Shown: positions 24,437 through 35,981 of the stretch, one piece after another | Numbering within the stretch: position 1 is the stretch's first letter | Layout of the letters: each line of letters starts with the position of its first letter | Origin: Drechmeria coniospora | Taxonomy: Eukaryota; Ascomycota; Sordariomycetes; Hypocreales; Ophiocordycipitaceae | Length of the DNA: 64,000 bases | Assembly (NCBI RefSeq): GCF_001625195.1 | Contig: NC_054389.1 | Span: forward strand, 7,994,520-8,058,519 | Direction of reading: 5' to 3' | Made by a program: the position numbers and the translations under genes | Notes under the pieces: generated by a model | Databases searched by the model: none | Seen by the model: the letters and a program-made list of their open reading frames with translations, nothing else | Told to the model about the DNA's origin: nothing

Positions 24437-24778
24437 GAACGATACGACGAAGCCGGCCTGGATGCGTCCATGACGCGGGCGTACAAACATGGGTTTCTCC
24501 AGCCGTCGGGGGCTTTTGCATGAAATTATGGCATTTCTCCTTGCATCTATGGCCCCATCTATACATTGCACTTTTCCCCAGAAATCATGCCGCCCCTTTT
24601 CTTGCACAATGTCCTTTCGCTAGATCATTGGTTGGCTATGGAACTGTAGACGAAGATTCCTGAATGAGGCCCCCCCCTTCCATTCCGTACTTTGCACGCA
24701 CGCGGCCGCGCAGAGGAAGAAGCGGAGTTGGGTTCCCGAGGATGGCAATAGGTGGCCGTGAGAGATGCTGCTCATCTA
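24437..24778. other. Spacer between convergent MSD1 and HOB1 3' ends
   Basis: 342 bp, no gene. T-rich stretches around 24535-24600 are presumably 3' UTR. Confidence 0.6.
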
Positions 24779-26298
24779 TTAATTTCCCTGAACGTAGTTG
24801 CCTGGCCGTTCAACGTCAGCATGCTCGGCTCGCTCGACAAACCGGAGAGGGGAGCGTAGGCAGGCCTACCTGGGAATTGACCCTGCTTGCCGTGCAGCCG
24901 ACCCGTCCACCACTCGTTCTCGTTTTGCGTCTTGTGTATGATTTCGATGACGTCGCCCGTGCGGAAGCTCAGGTCGCCCTCTGCCTGTGCCGCGTAGTCG
25001 TACAGGGCCGTGACCGTCTCGGTCGCGGGTGCGGCCACGAGCGCCTTGGGCTTGGGCTTGGGCGGAGGAGGCTTGGACTTTGCCGCCGCAATCATCGACA
25101 GACCCGGGCTGCTGGGCTTTCTGCCGGGCGAGTACGGCGGAGGAGGGTTGCGGTCGGCGGAATCCATCGACGTCCGCGAAGAGCCGCTCGTGCGGCCGCT
25201 GGCCGTCGCGTTGGGCCCGGGGGACAGGAGCCCCGGTTGCTTGCCAGACTCGATGGCGGCTGGTCGGTTGCCGTATTTCGGCGGGCGTGGCCGACCCGTC
25301 GTCTTCCAGCGACAGATGGAGAGGGCCTCGGCTTGTTCTTGAATGTCACCCCGCTTCTCCTCGAAGGCCTCCTCGATCTCGCGCGTCAGGTCAAAGTAGC
25401 CAATGTCGCAGCGCTGCATGCGCTCGTGTAGGGTGTAAAAGATGTTGAGCTGCATGTAGTAGAAGGATTGGAACAGGGGTTGGATGAACTCGCGCTCGAG
25501 GGTGAAGAGCTTGGGCAGCTCGTCCTTGAGGAGGTCGTTGAAGTAGTCAAAGTCTTGGGTCGCCTGCTCGGCGTCGCCTTCGGCCTTCCACATGGCCTTT
25601 TCATCCTTGGCGCTGCGCTCCTTCTTGTCCTGAAACTTCTTGAGCGTGGTGCGGTGGCGGTCGTAGTCGAGGCGCTTGTGCTCGCGCTTCACGGCCGTCT
25701 TCCGGATGACCTTGATGACGTCCATGAGCTCGTTCGCCGGTCGGATGATCCTGCTCTCGATCATCTCGAGCTCCGGCGCCAGCGTCTCCTGCAGCTCCTT
25801 GACGATGGCTTCGTACTCTTCGCAGGCGGCGATGCCCTCGGGGTTGCCCTCGGGTCGGATGGAGTCGGGGTCGGACATGCGGCCGGAGATGGGCTTGTAT
25901 ATCTCCGACGTGGCCTTGCTGAACTCGATCTGGTGGTTGAGCATGCCGTTGATGGCCTCGAAGTACTTTGTCGACTCATCGTGCAGCTTCTTCGTCTCCT
26001 TTTCGAGCTCCTGGAAGCGACGCTCGGCGTCGATGTAGACGGCGTCTTTCGTGTTCTCGCCAATGTTGAACTTGGCCCTGAACTGCTGGGGTGCCTTTGG
26101 TACCAATTAGCCCCGCGCTTCTCTGGATTCATCATCCACTCGGCAGGCCAACATGGTCCGAGGGAGGTACGGATGCCGGGGTGCCCGTGAGGTGCAGTCG
26201 AGGTGGACGTGAAGCGTGGTCAAGTGCGGCGAAACGAGTGAGGGGCAGTCTCCAGCACGTACCCGCGTGAGGCTCTTCTGAAAGCCCTTGAAGCTCAT
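24779..26298 (-). CDS. HOB1: Amphiphysin-like BAR-SH3 protein (Hob1/Rvs167)
   Basis: Three exons (26298-26263, 26094-24870, 24801-24779) with introns of 168 and 68 nt encode 427 aa. The N-BAR domain covers residues 1 to about 240 (MSFKGFQKSLTR|APQQFRAKF, DAERRFQELEKETKKLHDES, FIQPLFQSFYYMQLNIFYTL). A proline/serine linker follows. The SH3 domain occupies the last 65 residues (VTALYDYAAQAEGDLSFRTGD, NENEWWTGRL, FPG|NYVQGN). The last splice is essential: unspliced, the frame would lose the NYV motif that closes the SH3 fold. Rvs167/Hob1 proteins tubulate membranes and drive scission and actin patch function in endocytosis. The first exon encodes only 12 residues and is followed by an unusually long intron for this locus. 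Confidence 0.94.
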
Positions 26299-27725
26299 GA
26301 TGGGAGGGAGCGGGTGCGCACGGGGGGGCGTGCGACGACGGTCGGGCAAGGGGAGAGGGCGTAGAGCTGCGAGACCTCGGCGCGCCGAGGGAGGTTATGA
26401 TGATTTAACGGACATGGGTTGTCGACCGGCCTGGGGATGGCGAGAATGTTCGCTGGCAGGCTGGGAGAGCTTGGTGACGACTTGGGATGTGGCTGTGTTC
26501 AGCATGTGGCGCAAGTGCTGAACCGGCAAGTGCGTCACTAGGTTGCCAATCCGGCCTAGAGCCAATTCGTTGATTCCCGCACAGTGAAGGCGCACTGTTT
26601 GCATGCTGCGAAGAAAGGATAGGCAGGTATTAAGTACATGGTATTTGCCTCCAAGAATACCTGCGTATATGTCCTCAGGGACGAGGGAGGGCAATTAGAA
26701 AGAAACCACCTTTGGCAACGACAGTAGTTGTACATTCAGTGCATGTACGGAGTGCTGCATTTGCAACTACGGCATTATTACTTCTCGCGGCTATGGTGCA
26801 CGTACGGAGTACAGTAAGCGTAGCTCCCAGTGCACATTTGCAGTGCTCGGTGTGCTGTTCTGTGCTGTTGTACTGTAAGGATTTCAGGTACTCACTGTGG
26901 TGCCAAGCATGTTGCATCGATACAACCTACCAGTACGGAGTAAGTACATGTATTTGTTCTCCGTACTCCGTACTCCGTACTCAGTACAAGTGCAACCAAG
27001 TATGTAAATACTGTGCTGTACGTGCAGATTGGTAGTGATACTGTACGGAGCACTGTACGCTAAGTACACCAGTATTACTATTACTCCGTACTCCATAAGG
27101 TACTGTACATGTACAATATGCAAGTCGGCATCTGCAAGTTCAACTAATACTCCGTACAGCCAGCTAGTTGTACTGTACTAGATGTGGAGTATTTGTACGG
27201 AGTACAGTACGGAGTACTCCGTACTTGCTGTACTCCGTACTTGCTGTACAGTATGCAATTAATACCCACTCGCAACGACATACATGTACAAGTAGAGCAC
27301 CCAAGGACTTACTTGCACTCAAGTACTTGCAATACTTGTACAAGCATTACATACTGAACCCCGTACTCCGTACTGTGCGCTGCACTCCAGACTTGGCACA
27401 GTATTAGAAGCAAATACTCCGTACTGTACAGTTAGTACCCGTTCATAGCTTCCCATCCATCTAGCCAATCAGCGCCATCGCCGAATGGCCGAGCCGAAAC
27501 GACCCACTCTCGCCCCCCCCCCCCAGAAGCACGAGAGCAAGAAAGCAGAATAATATCCATGACAAATTTCCGGGGCTTTTTGCCGAATGCCAATCAACGG
27601 AAAACCTGGATGATCCTGGGGACGCCAATCTCCTCCCCTCTGTCGACTCTTCGCCTACATACCGCAAACCGCACTCGCACTCGTATGCAACCCTTTTCAC
27701 CGTCGTCTCGAGCACAGAGGCAGCC
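26299..27725. other. Divergent intergenic region with a GTAC island
   Basis: No gene. From about 26720 to 27440 the sequence is dense in CGGAGTAC / TACTCCGTAC copies, including back-to-back pairs near 26960 and 27200. A CCCCCCCCCC run is at about 27516-27525. The NFS1 promoter must be in the last few hundred bases. Confidence 0.6.
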
Positions 27726-29452
27726 ATGACCAGACTTGCATCGTGCGCGCTGAGGTCGGCTCGCTCCGTGAGCGCTTCGAGCGCCGCGGTGGCGCCTCTG
27801 CGACGGGGTGTCGCCGCCCCTCCCCTGGCCGCCCTGGTGGCGATGGGGAGAGGGCGGCCGAGCCCGAGCTCGCGACGAGGCTATGTGTCCGAATCGAAAA
27901 CGGACCACGCCAAGGTCGAGACGGCCATCAAGCTCGACAAGAAGGACTTTGCCGACGTCCCTCCCCCTCCGATGGGGGCGCCGACCGACGGCTCCGTCAG
28001 CCCCATCGCCGGTACGTCCCCCGTCCTCGATGGCGCCAGCCGGACGCTGACATGCATCATCCAGAGGTTCTCCGGCAAGCGGCGGTGATGGAGGAAGGTC
28101 AGAGGCCCATCTACCTCGACATGCAGTCCACGACGCCGGTGGACCCCCGCGTCCTCGACGCCATGATGCCCTACTACGTCGGCGTCTACGGCAACCCTCA
28201 TTCCCGGACGCACGCCTACGGCTGGGAGAGCGAGAAGGCGGTCGAGGAGGCACGCGAGCACGTGGCCAAGCTCATCGGCGCCGACGCCAAGGAAATCATC
28301 TTCACGAGCGGCGCGACGGAGAGCAACAACATGAGCATCAAGGGCGTCGCTCGATTCTTCGGCCGGTCGGGCAAGAAGAAGCACATCATCACGACGCAGA
28401 CGGAGCACAAGTGCGTCCTCGACAGCTGCCGGCACCTGCAGGACGAGGGATTCGACGTCACCTACCTGCCGGTCCAGCACAACGGTTTGGTCAGCATGCA
28501 GGAGCTCGAGGCCGCCGTCCGGCCCGAGACGGCCCTCGTCAGCATCATGACGGTCAACAACGAGATTGGCGTCATCCAGCCCATCGCCGAGATTGGCAAG
28601 CTGTGCCGCGAGCGCAAGGTCTTCTTCCACACGGACGCCGCTCAGGCGGTCGGCAAGATCCCCCTCGACGTGAACGGCATGAACATTGACCTCATGTCCA
28701 TCTCCTCTCACAAGATCTACGGACCCAAAGGCATCGGCGCCTGCTACGTCCGGAGACGACCGAGGGTCCGGCTGGACCCCCTCATCACGGGCGGCGGTCA
28801 GGAGCGAGGACTCCGGAGCGGCACGCTGGCACCGCCCCTCGTCGCCGGCTTTGGCGAAGCCTGCCGCATCGCCGCGCAGGAGATGGAGGTACGTACAGGC
28901 GCACGGCCGTCGATTCCCTTGGCCTGCCCGACGCGAGGCGAAGCTTTGCCCTGCACGGCATGACTTGGCCCTGCACGGCATCCCCTTGATGCTCGTCGGC
29001 TGGAAGCGGTTGGCTGACGGTTGCGGCAGTACGACTCGAAGCGGATCAAGCACCTTTCCGACCGACTCCTCAAGGGCCTCCTGTCGCTAGAGCACACGTC
29101 GCAGAACGGCGACGCCGACGCCTTTTACCCTGGCTGCGTCAACGTTTCCTTTGCCTACGTCGAGGGCGAATCTCTCCTCATGGCCCTCAAGGACATTGCG
29201 CTCTCGTCCGGCAGCGCCTGCACGTCGGCCTCGCTCGAGCCGAGCTACGTCCTCCGCGCGCTCGGCAACAGCGACGAGAGCGCGCACAGCAGCATCCGCT
29301 TCGGCATCGGCCGCTTCACCACCGAGGCCGAGATCGACTACGTCCTCAAGGCGGTTCGGGAGCGCGTCAACTTTTTGCGGGAGCTGAGCCCGCTGTGGGA
29401 GCTGGTGCAGGAGGGCATCGACCTGAGCACGATCCAGTGGAGCCAGCACTGA
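27726..29452 (+). CDS. NFS1: Mitochondrial cysteine desulfurase Nfs1
   Basis: Three exons (27726-28011, 28065-28888, 29030-29452), introns 53 and 141 nt, 510 aa. Nfs1 takes sulfur from cysteine for Fe-S cluster assembly on Isu1 and for tRNA thiolation. Residues 1 to about 50 are Arg/Ala/Ser-rich without acids, a typical mitochondrial presequence. The fold-type I aminotransferase core begins at [15 protein letters not shown]. It includes [43 protein letters not shown] and the PLP lysine in [10 protein letters not shown] (about Lys312). The catalytic cysteine lies in the loop [20 protein letters not shown] (about Cys434). The C terminus [10 protein letters not shown] is diagnostic of eukaryotic Nfs1. 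All key residues are present. Confidence 0.97.
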
Positions 29453-30505
29453 GCGGCGCCGAGGCGAGGGAGATGTGAATTCGAGCTTGCGCACCGGGAA
29501 CCGACAGGGCGCGATGGGAGTTGGCCGACACGGCAGAACAGGAGCCGTCGCTCCTGGCGCCGGCGCGGGCGTCTGCGCAATGGGACTGTACATTATGGCA
29601 TGATACCTTTTTTTCTGCGAGCCTGCACATGGACGGCATGGGCCACCGTTTCACCCGCACCCGGACGCCATTCCCCCACGCACGCAACGTACCGGCTTGG
29701 TGGCGGAGGCGCGAGAGAGTCGGTCGATTCACCGTCGCCTTCGGAGCCTCGCCACGATCACGATTGCCACCTCTCTGCGTCACGTGAGGCAGGGCGGGAT
29801 ATGGAGCGCGCATCGGAGCGGCGGATGGCTACTTCCGATTCGCCGTTTCCACAGAAGGCCTCTTTCCTCCTTGGAAGAACTTGAGCCGTGCTAGAGGCAA
29901 AGGGCGCGTGCTCCGGACTTGCCAGTTTGTGAACTTGCCACGTCCGAGAGACGGCGACGAAGCGAGAGGTGACGTCAAGATGCAGCAAGCCAACCGCCCC
30001 ACAGGAGCCCCCCACCCGGCGGCGTCGGTGAGAGGTGCGGCAGGCAAGTGCTGCATGCTGCGTACTTGGCACGGGGCGTACTTGCCGTAGGCGAGAGAGA
30101 GTAGGCGAGAGAGGGCGAAATTGACATCACCAGCGGTGCAGCAACGACACCAAAAGGGGCAACAAGTTGGCATGGATGGCACTTCCAGAAACTTCCACCG
30201 CCTTCACCCGTTCACGATGCGTGCCTGCCCTGCACTTGTCGAGCATGTGCGCTCGGTCCGGTCTTTCTGCTTCGGCAGGACCGCATTCTGGCTGCCTATA
30301 AATCTCGCGTCCTTTGCGGGCTTCCATGGCGATTCTTCATCATCTTCCTCACCAACCACTTGGAGCATCCATTCCTCCTCACTTTCCTGACGCTTCACTT
30401 TGCAACATTTCCACCTCTTGTTCCCGACGGCAACTTTTTTTTTGTCACTCTCCTACCCACGACAACACACTCACTCAGTCATTTACTCACACACACACGT
30501 GCACG
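29453..30505. promoter_or_regulatory. Intergenic region; promoter of the CsbD-like gene
   Basis: No gene is seen. A TATAAAT box lies at 30297-30303, about 200 bp before the start codon. An AGGGG (STRE-type) core is present at about 30155. A CT/CA-rich leader precedes the ATG. This fits a strongly inducible or stress-type promoter, which is inference. Confidence 0.5.
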
Positions 30506-31204
30506 ATGGCCGAAAGCACGTCGGACAAGGCGAACGTCGCCCCATCCACTGTCCAGTCGTGCGCCGACTCTGCCAAGAGTACCTTCCAGAGCGCCATTGG
30601 CAGCCTCGCCGGTAGCCCGAACGGCAAGCTGCAGGGCGAGGCGCTCAAGGACCAGGCCAAGGCGGAGCACGACGTCTCCAAGGCGGAGCACGATGCCTAC
30701 AAGGCGTCGATCAGCCCCCCCGGCGCGACCATCTCGACGGATGGCGGCGTCAGCAAGGACGACATGAGGCGAACCGAGGGCTCCCGGAACCAGGCGCAGG
30801 GTTCCGTCAAGGAATCGACGGGCGACCTCGTCGGTAGCGAGGTGTGTACGGCTCCGGCCCATGGCGTGGATGGTTCCCCCCTCCCCGGCCGCTCTGGTCT
30901 CGTTGGTGCCGGGGGTTGGTTTTGAGGTTTGCTGACAAGTGGGGCTCAGTCGTTGAAGCAGGCTGGCGACGAGCATAAGGCCGAAGGACAGAAGCAAGAG
31001 GCCAATGGTCAGCTCGGCGATGTCGGTTCGGCTACGGCACAGCGCGTCGAAGGCACGGTGGGGGCCGTCGTCCTCAGGGGCGACGAGGTTGACAAGGAGC
31101 GCTGCGAGCAGATGCGTGCCAACGGCAAGGCTCAGCAGCGAGGGGTGGAGGCTGAGGTGGGTAAGAAGGGCGAGGCCGAGGCCGAGGCCGACGCTGCCAT
31201 GTGA
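30506..31204 (+). CDS. CsbD-like stress-type protein
   Basis: Two exons (30506-30841, 30950-31204) with a 108-nt intron (branch GCTGAC) encode 196 aa. The protein is small, very hydrophilic and Ala/Glu/Lys/Gln-rich with CsbD-like repeats: GKLQGEALKDQAKAEHD, RNQAQGSVKESTGDLVGSE, EGQKQEANGQLGDV and QRVEGTVGAV. Fungal members are often annotated 'mismatched base pair and cruciform DNA recognition protein' after an Ustilago protein; bacterial CsbD is a general-stress protein. There is no signal peptide or membrane segment. A nuclear or stress role is inferred from the family only. The 3' flank is duplicated (31203-31608). Confidence 0.85.
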
Positions 31205-31608
31205 GGGAGGTGATTTGTTTTGCCGCTGGAGCATGGCGTGGTGAATGATGGATGGAGGTGAAGACCTGGAGCTGGAGCTGGAGCTGATACCCTAGGACGC
31301 ACTGAGCATTGATAACCCCCCCATGAGGTACGAGGTAGCTTTTTTTTTGTGAAACGAAGCAATTCTCGTCGGTTACTCTGCTCTGGCGCACGTGAGGGAG
31401 GTGATTTGGTTGCCGCTGGAGCATGGCGTGGTGAATGATGGATGGAGGTGGAGGTGAAGACCTGGAGGTGAAGACCTGGAGGTGAAGACCTGGGGCTGGA
31501 GCTGGAGCTGATGCCCTAGGACGCACCGAGTATTGATGACCCCCCCATGAGGTACGAGGTGGCCTATTTTGAAACGAAGCAATTCTCGTCGGTCACTCTG
31601 CTCTGGCA
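31203..31608. repeat. Tandem duplication of about 190-215 bp after the CsbD-like gene
   Basis: Copy 1 (about 31203-31391) and copy 2 (about 31392-31608) share long nearly identical stretches. Examples are TGAGGGAGGTGATTTG, GGAGCATGGCGTGGTGAATG, CCCCCCATGAGGTACGAGGT and GAAACGAAGCAATTCTCGTC. Copy 2 has an internal expansion of GAGGTGAAGACCTG. Copy 1 starts exactly at the stop codon of the CsbD-like gene. Confidence 0.9.
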
Positions 31609-32140
31609 CTCGCTGCCGACGGTTCGTGCGCAAGGCTGCCAGGAAACACGACGGGCGGGGGTGTGGAAGGGTCGGGGAAAGCTACAAGCGACAGGGGGGG
31701 TTTTGGTGAGGCGAAACGCAGCACGCCATGGATTCGTCGGCCATGTAAGTGTCAGGCGTAGCAGTTTGGGTAGGGAGTATTGCTCCGTACTCCGTGCAGT
31801 AGTTGTAATCACTGCATGGACGACGGGGGGGCAGATGGCACACTTACGGAGTACGGAGCAAGCATTACACGGGTGCTCGACTTGTCGGCGTGCTCGAGGG
31901 CCGATGGTCCCTATCCGCCTCGCGGATGGACGCAGAAGCTACCATGGGTTCGAGCACATGGATGCGAATGCCATGGCGGCACGCTTCAGCTACGGCCCAG
32001 CTCAGCTGCAGCCCCTTGGCGACGGTCGAGGGCTCGAGCCGGGGGTGGGTGGGAAAGCACAGTGGCGGCGTGAAGACGTTGACGATGCCACGGCGGAGCC
32101 GTTCCCGTCGGCGCTAGAAGGCGAGAAGGAGGACATTGGA
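31609..32140. other. Gene-free region
   Basis: No supported gene. Scattered GTAC words occur (31785-31860). Confidence 0.5.
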
Positions 32141-32144
32141 CGAA

Positions 32145-32370
32145 GGGGAGGCGAAGAAGCAAAAGAGGACCATGTGATGCTCTGGACCGGGTGAATTGTA
32201 GTTGTGTTTTGTGTTCTCAGGAGAGGCGAAGAAACAAAAGGGGACCATGTGATGCTCTGGACCGGGTGCTCTGTAGTGGTATTATTAGGTGTGCTCAGGA
32301 GAGGCGAAGAAACAAAAGAGAACCATGTGATGCTCTGGACGGGGTGCTCTGTAGTGGTATTAGGTGTGCT
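32145..32370. repeat. Three tandem copies of a unit of about 70 bp
   Basis: The core GAGGCGAAGAAACAAAAG followed by ACCATGTGATGCTCTGGAC recurs at about 32149, 32224 and 32292, with periods of about 75 and 68 bp. The last two copies also share GGTGCTCTGTAGTGGTATTA. Confidence 0.9.
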
Positions 32371-32915
32371 CCGCACTGGAGCGTGTGCTGTACTCACGTG
32401 CACGGAGAACAACTAATACTCCATACTGTAATATGCAAGCACAACTAATAATAATACTCCATACTGTGCATGCAAGCACAACTAATAATAATACTCCATA
32501 TTGTACTTACTCCGTACATGCAAGCACAACTGATGCATGCATTCGAAGCCGGAGAGCCTCCAGCTTCCGTGCCGTCCCCCGTCTAACCGCATCTGGTTCG
32601 ACTACGCGGTAAGCAGGCCTTCCTCGATGTGCGTATTCCCTCTCGACATGCGTTGGCACATGTGCCCCTGAATGATGCAGACGGGGACGAATGCGTAGCA
32701 TTACTGTACTTACTGTACCTTTATTGAGCATGTCCTTGCGAGCGGCAGCGTCAGCATCGAGCCCCTTGACGCCGAGGCCCGAGCCGACGTGGGACCATTC
32801 AGGAGAAGATGACGGGGCAGCTGAGGTGCAGGGTAGGTTGAAGTCGGCGCTGTGCGTAGTGGCAGGAGTGCAAGTGCTATAAGTAGAAGCGGGTGGGTGT
32901 GCTGTACGAGGTGCA
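32371..32915. other. Gene-free region
   Basis: No supported gene. A duplicated phrase, GCAAGCACAACTAATAATAA, occurs at about 32430-32490. Confidence 0.5.
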
Positions 32916-32919
32916 CTTG

Positions 32920-33215
32920 CAGGTGGCTCGCAATATACTATACTAGGTTGGTAGGTTACCTGTACGGATAGGTGGCTCGATATTGGGTTACTTGTAGGTG
33001 GCTCGCTATATAGGTCATTTGTAGGTGGCTCGCAGTGTAGATGTAGGTGTGAGTAGGTGGCTCGCAATGTACGTAGTAGGTCACTTGTATGAGGCTCGCC
33101 ATGTGGGTTACGCGTAGGTGGCTCGCAATGAGGTAGGTAGGTTATTGTAAGTATGTACTAAGGTAAGGTGGCTCGCAACGTACTGTACTTAGGTCACTTG
33201 TAGGTGGCTCGCATT
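32920..33215. repeat. Nine-copy interspersed GTAGGTGGCTCGC repeat
   Basis: The 13-mer core (variants AGGTGGCTCGC, ATGAGGCTCGC) occurs at about 32921, 32969, 32994, 33021, 33053, 33089, 33114, 33166 and 33201. Spacing is 25-52 bp, and the intervening sequence contains recurrent AGGTTACTTGT/AGGTCACTTGT. Spacers differ from one another. Confidence 0.85.
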
Positions 33216-34062
33216 GGACAGAGTACTACTACACCTACAAGCAAGCACAGCAGGTGTATTCAGTGCTTGCAACTACAGTAGCAGCCCGGCCGCAGTGTCG
33301 GTGGACACGCCTATTGCACACGGGCACGACGGGTACCAGTACATGTACGGCAAGTACTCGCGGTACCTAATACTGCACATTTACCGAGCATTAATTACAC
33401 CAAGTGGCATGTTCTCGAACAGCAGCCCCGAGGCCGCCCCCAGCGTGTTTCGTCGTCGATGCTCGCGACCCCTTGACCGGCGCTGTGCGAGGGCGGACAT
33501 TACATTCGGACAGCCGTCGATGCTGGTGCCGTACCACACCACGGAGGCTTACGGAGCGCATCTCGTATTCATCAGCTGCACGTGCGGCAGTCCTGGCCAG
33601 CTCCATCCAATCCACAGTCGGCTGCCAACGTCTGACTCGACGCGCGCTCGGTCCATCTTTTCGTCCGCGAGGTGGCTCTCGGATCTCGTCGGGCGTCGAG
33701 CGTGCGCGCTTGAGAAGAATAGACTGCATCGGGCAGGTGTTGGCGTACGATTGCTCGTCGTCGTCGGCGGCATCACGAGGTCCAGGGGAGGCGTACGTGC
33801 AAGTCCACGAGTGCTTGCAAGTACAGGTACTCCGTGCAGTGTTGTCCGTATTGGCGCTCGTGTGTACTCCCTACCGTGTGCACCCATCACTGCTCCGTAC
33901 ATGTTGCCCCTACAGAACGTGCCCACCTACAGTACTTGCGCCAAGTACGAGTACAGTCAGTACTTGCATGTATGTTGGTGGCTCCAGTATCGCGTGCTCT
34001 GTATTACTTTCTGTGCCTGCAAGCACTGACGAGTAAGTATTACGAGCACTCGGCACCTAGGA

Positions 34063-34168
34063 CGGTGGGGTGGCCAAAGTGTCGATTCAATTCGCAGTAA
34101 TTACTTTGTACAGAGCAGTACGGAGTAGCGCTACCAAAATTGAATCGTCACCATTATTGTCTACCTAG
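34063..34168 (-). mobile_element. MITE copy A (expanded centre)
   Basis: It carries the element ends CGGTGGGGTGGCCAAAGTG and, on the far side, TAGCGCTACCAAAATTGAATCGTCAC. The centre is replaced or expanded by about 26 bp of GTAC-rich sequence, and the ends are decayed. It belongs to the family best seen at 35902-35981. Confidence 0.6.
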
Positions 34169-35604
34169 TAGGTAATATTAGTGACTGCGCGGAGGGAGTA
34201 GTTGTGCTACCTACAGTACTAGGTACGTTGTAGGTGTACATGCACTTACGTGTACGCCTAGCAAAAAAGTACTTACTGTAACATTACTAGTATTAATAAT
34301 TGCTCCGTACCGCAGTGTGGGACATGGTACAGCAGGCAGCTGCTCCGCACACGGGTGCGCCGCACTTGATCAAGTGCAGCACAAGCGAGGCATGCTGCAG
34401 GTGCGGTACTTGTACTGCGTGCACCATGTGCAGCCAATGCAGTCAAACGGGCAAGGTGGCCATGAACGCTTGACAAACGAAAGCTAGGCAAATAATTACT
34501 GCTTTGGCGCAGGACTAGGCGTGCTCGTACTTGGTTGTGGCCCTCGGCAAACTCGTTGACTCGTTCTGGCTGCAGGGACCAATCATGCCAAGTACTCCGT
34601 ATATACTTGCATGGATCCTTTGCGTTGCTGCATTCGTGAGAGAAAGTTTTCGCAGTATATACATGTACAACTAGTTGCACATGATGACGGGGCATCGTAT
34701 AGTGCAACATCATTCGGAGCCTTACTTTTTGACCTTACTTTCGTCTCGTCCGTCCGTCCGTCCATAGCAGGGCTCATCACTACACGTGGTGTTGTCGCCC
34801 AGCACGTGACGAGGGACCCTACTGCACCTACTGACTGAAGCACACCTCCTTGTACACCGAATGCGCGCGCCTAGGGCACATGTGTTTGTGGCATCACGGC
34901 GTGCTCTTGCCGTGTTCCTCGACGTGCAACTACAACAAGTACATGTAGTTGTAAGTAGGTGCAGCCGGGCATTTGCTAACGGTACCAAACGGAACCTTGT
35001 CGTGATCCTGGCTGAAACATGTCCACCCGTCGCCGACGGAGCGCAACCACACGCCGTTCCCCCTAGGTTCCCCGTGCCTGACTCGCCGTCCCCCATTCTT
35101 CTGGCGCCAGGCCGAACCGCTTTGGACGGCGAACGGCTCGAACAATGGCCCCTCCGCCCATGCCGTTGCTTCCATGGCGATGGCCGACGGCACGACAATG
35201 CGGTAGGCGGCCACAAGGGACCGGGGAGGGTAGGCATGCTCATGCCGGGAGGGCAAGCCGGCGTCGATGCCGCGAGGAACTACTGGAAAGAAGGGACGAA
35301 GCGACGCTTGGGCGAAGCAATTTTGCGCTGCCAGTCTAGGTTCAGGGATGGCGCGCATGGGGGTGGTGCTTTGTACTGGACGTGCACTGAACGTAGTGCT
35401 GGTGGTGGAAAATAGCACGCCGGGTGGTGTACTCTGTAAGTACTGTGCAGTGCTCTACTCTGTATTGATGCTTGCTTTCTTGCTTGTACATGTAGGTGTA
35501 CGGATTACTACGGAGTACTAGGTACTAGGTAGTACAGTACGTAATGCTGGTACAGTCACTACTACTGCAGGTACTGCAACTATTAGGTACTACCCTGGTA
35601 CTGT

Positions 35605-35684
35605 AAGTTGGTAGACAAAAGTGACGATTCAATTTTGGTCGCGCAACCACTACAAATTGAATCGACACTTTTGCCACCCCACAA
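35605..35684 (+). mobile_element. MITE copy B (decayed ends, 80 bp)
   Basis: The core GACAAAAGTGACGATTCAAT and the right half TTGAATCGACACTTTTGCC plus CACCCCAC match copy C at the same 80-bp spacing. The outermost bases are diverged and no TA duplication survives. Confidence 0.7.
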
Positions 35685-35901
35685 TGCACACCTACTAAGT
35701 ACTAGGTGTAGGTACCTACATGCAAGTGCTCCAGGTACCCAAGTTTCTACCAGTTATCTGGTGGCAAGTACTCCGTATTACTTGTCCATGCGCCACTAGT
35801 ATTCAGAGGTGCGTAGGGAATTCGTGCCCCTGAAAGGAACCCAGGCACGGAGTGCTCCGCACATGCATAAGCAAGCCCTTGCTCTAGGTTCAAGTACAGT
35901 A

Positions 35902-35981
35902 CAGTCGCTTGACAAAAGTGACGGTTCAGTTTTGGTAGCGCCACTCCTACAAGTTGAATCGACATTTTTGCCACCCCACTG
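35902..35981 (+). mobile_element. MITE copy C (intact, 80 bp, TA target duplication)
   Basis: The element starts CAGTCGCTTGACAAAAGTG and ends TTTTTGCCACCCCACTG, flanked by TA at 35900-35901 and TA at 35982-35983. The ends form an imperfect inverted repeat of about 27 bp. Terminal CAGT...ACTG plus TA duplication is the Tc1/mariner pattern. The right end read inward (CAGTGGGGTGGCAAAAATG) resembles the impala/mimp ends of Fusarium, with one extra base. That comparison is from memory. Confidence 0.85.
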
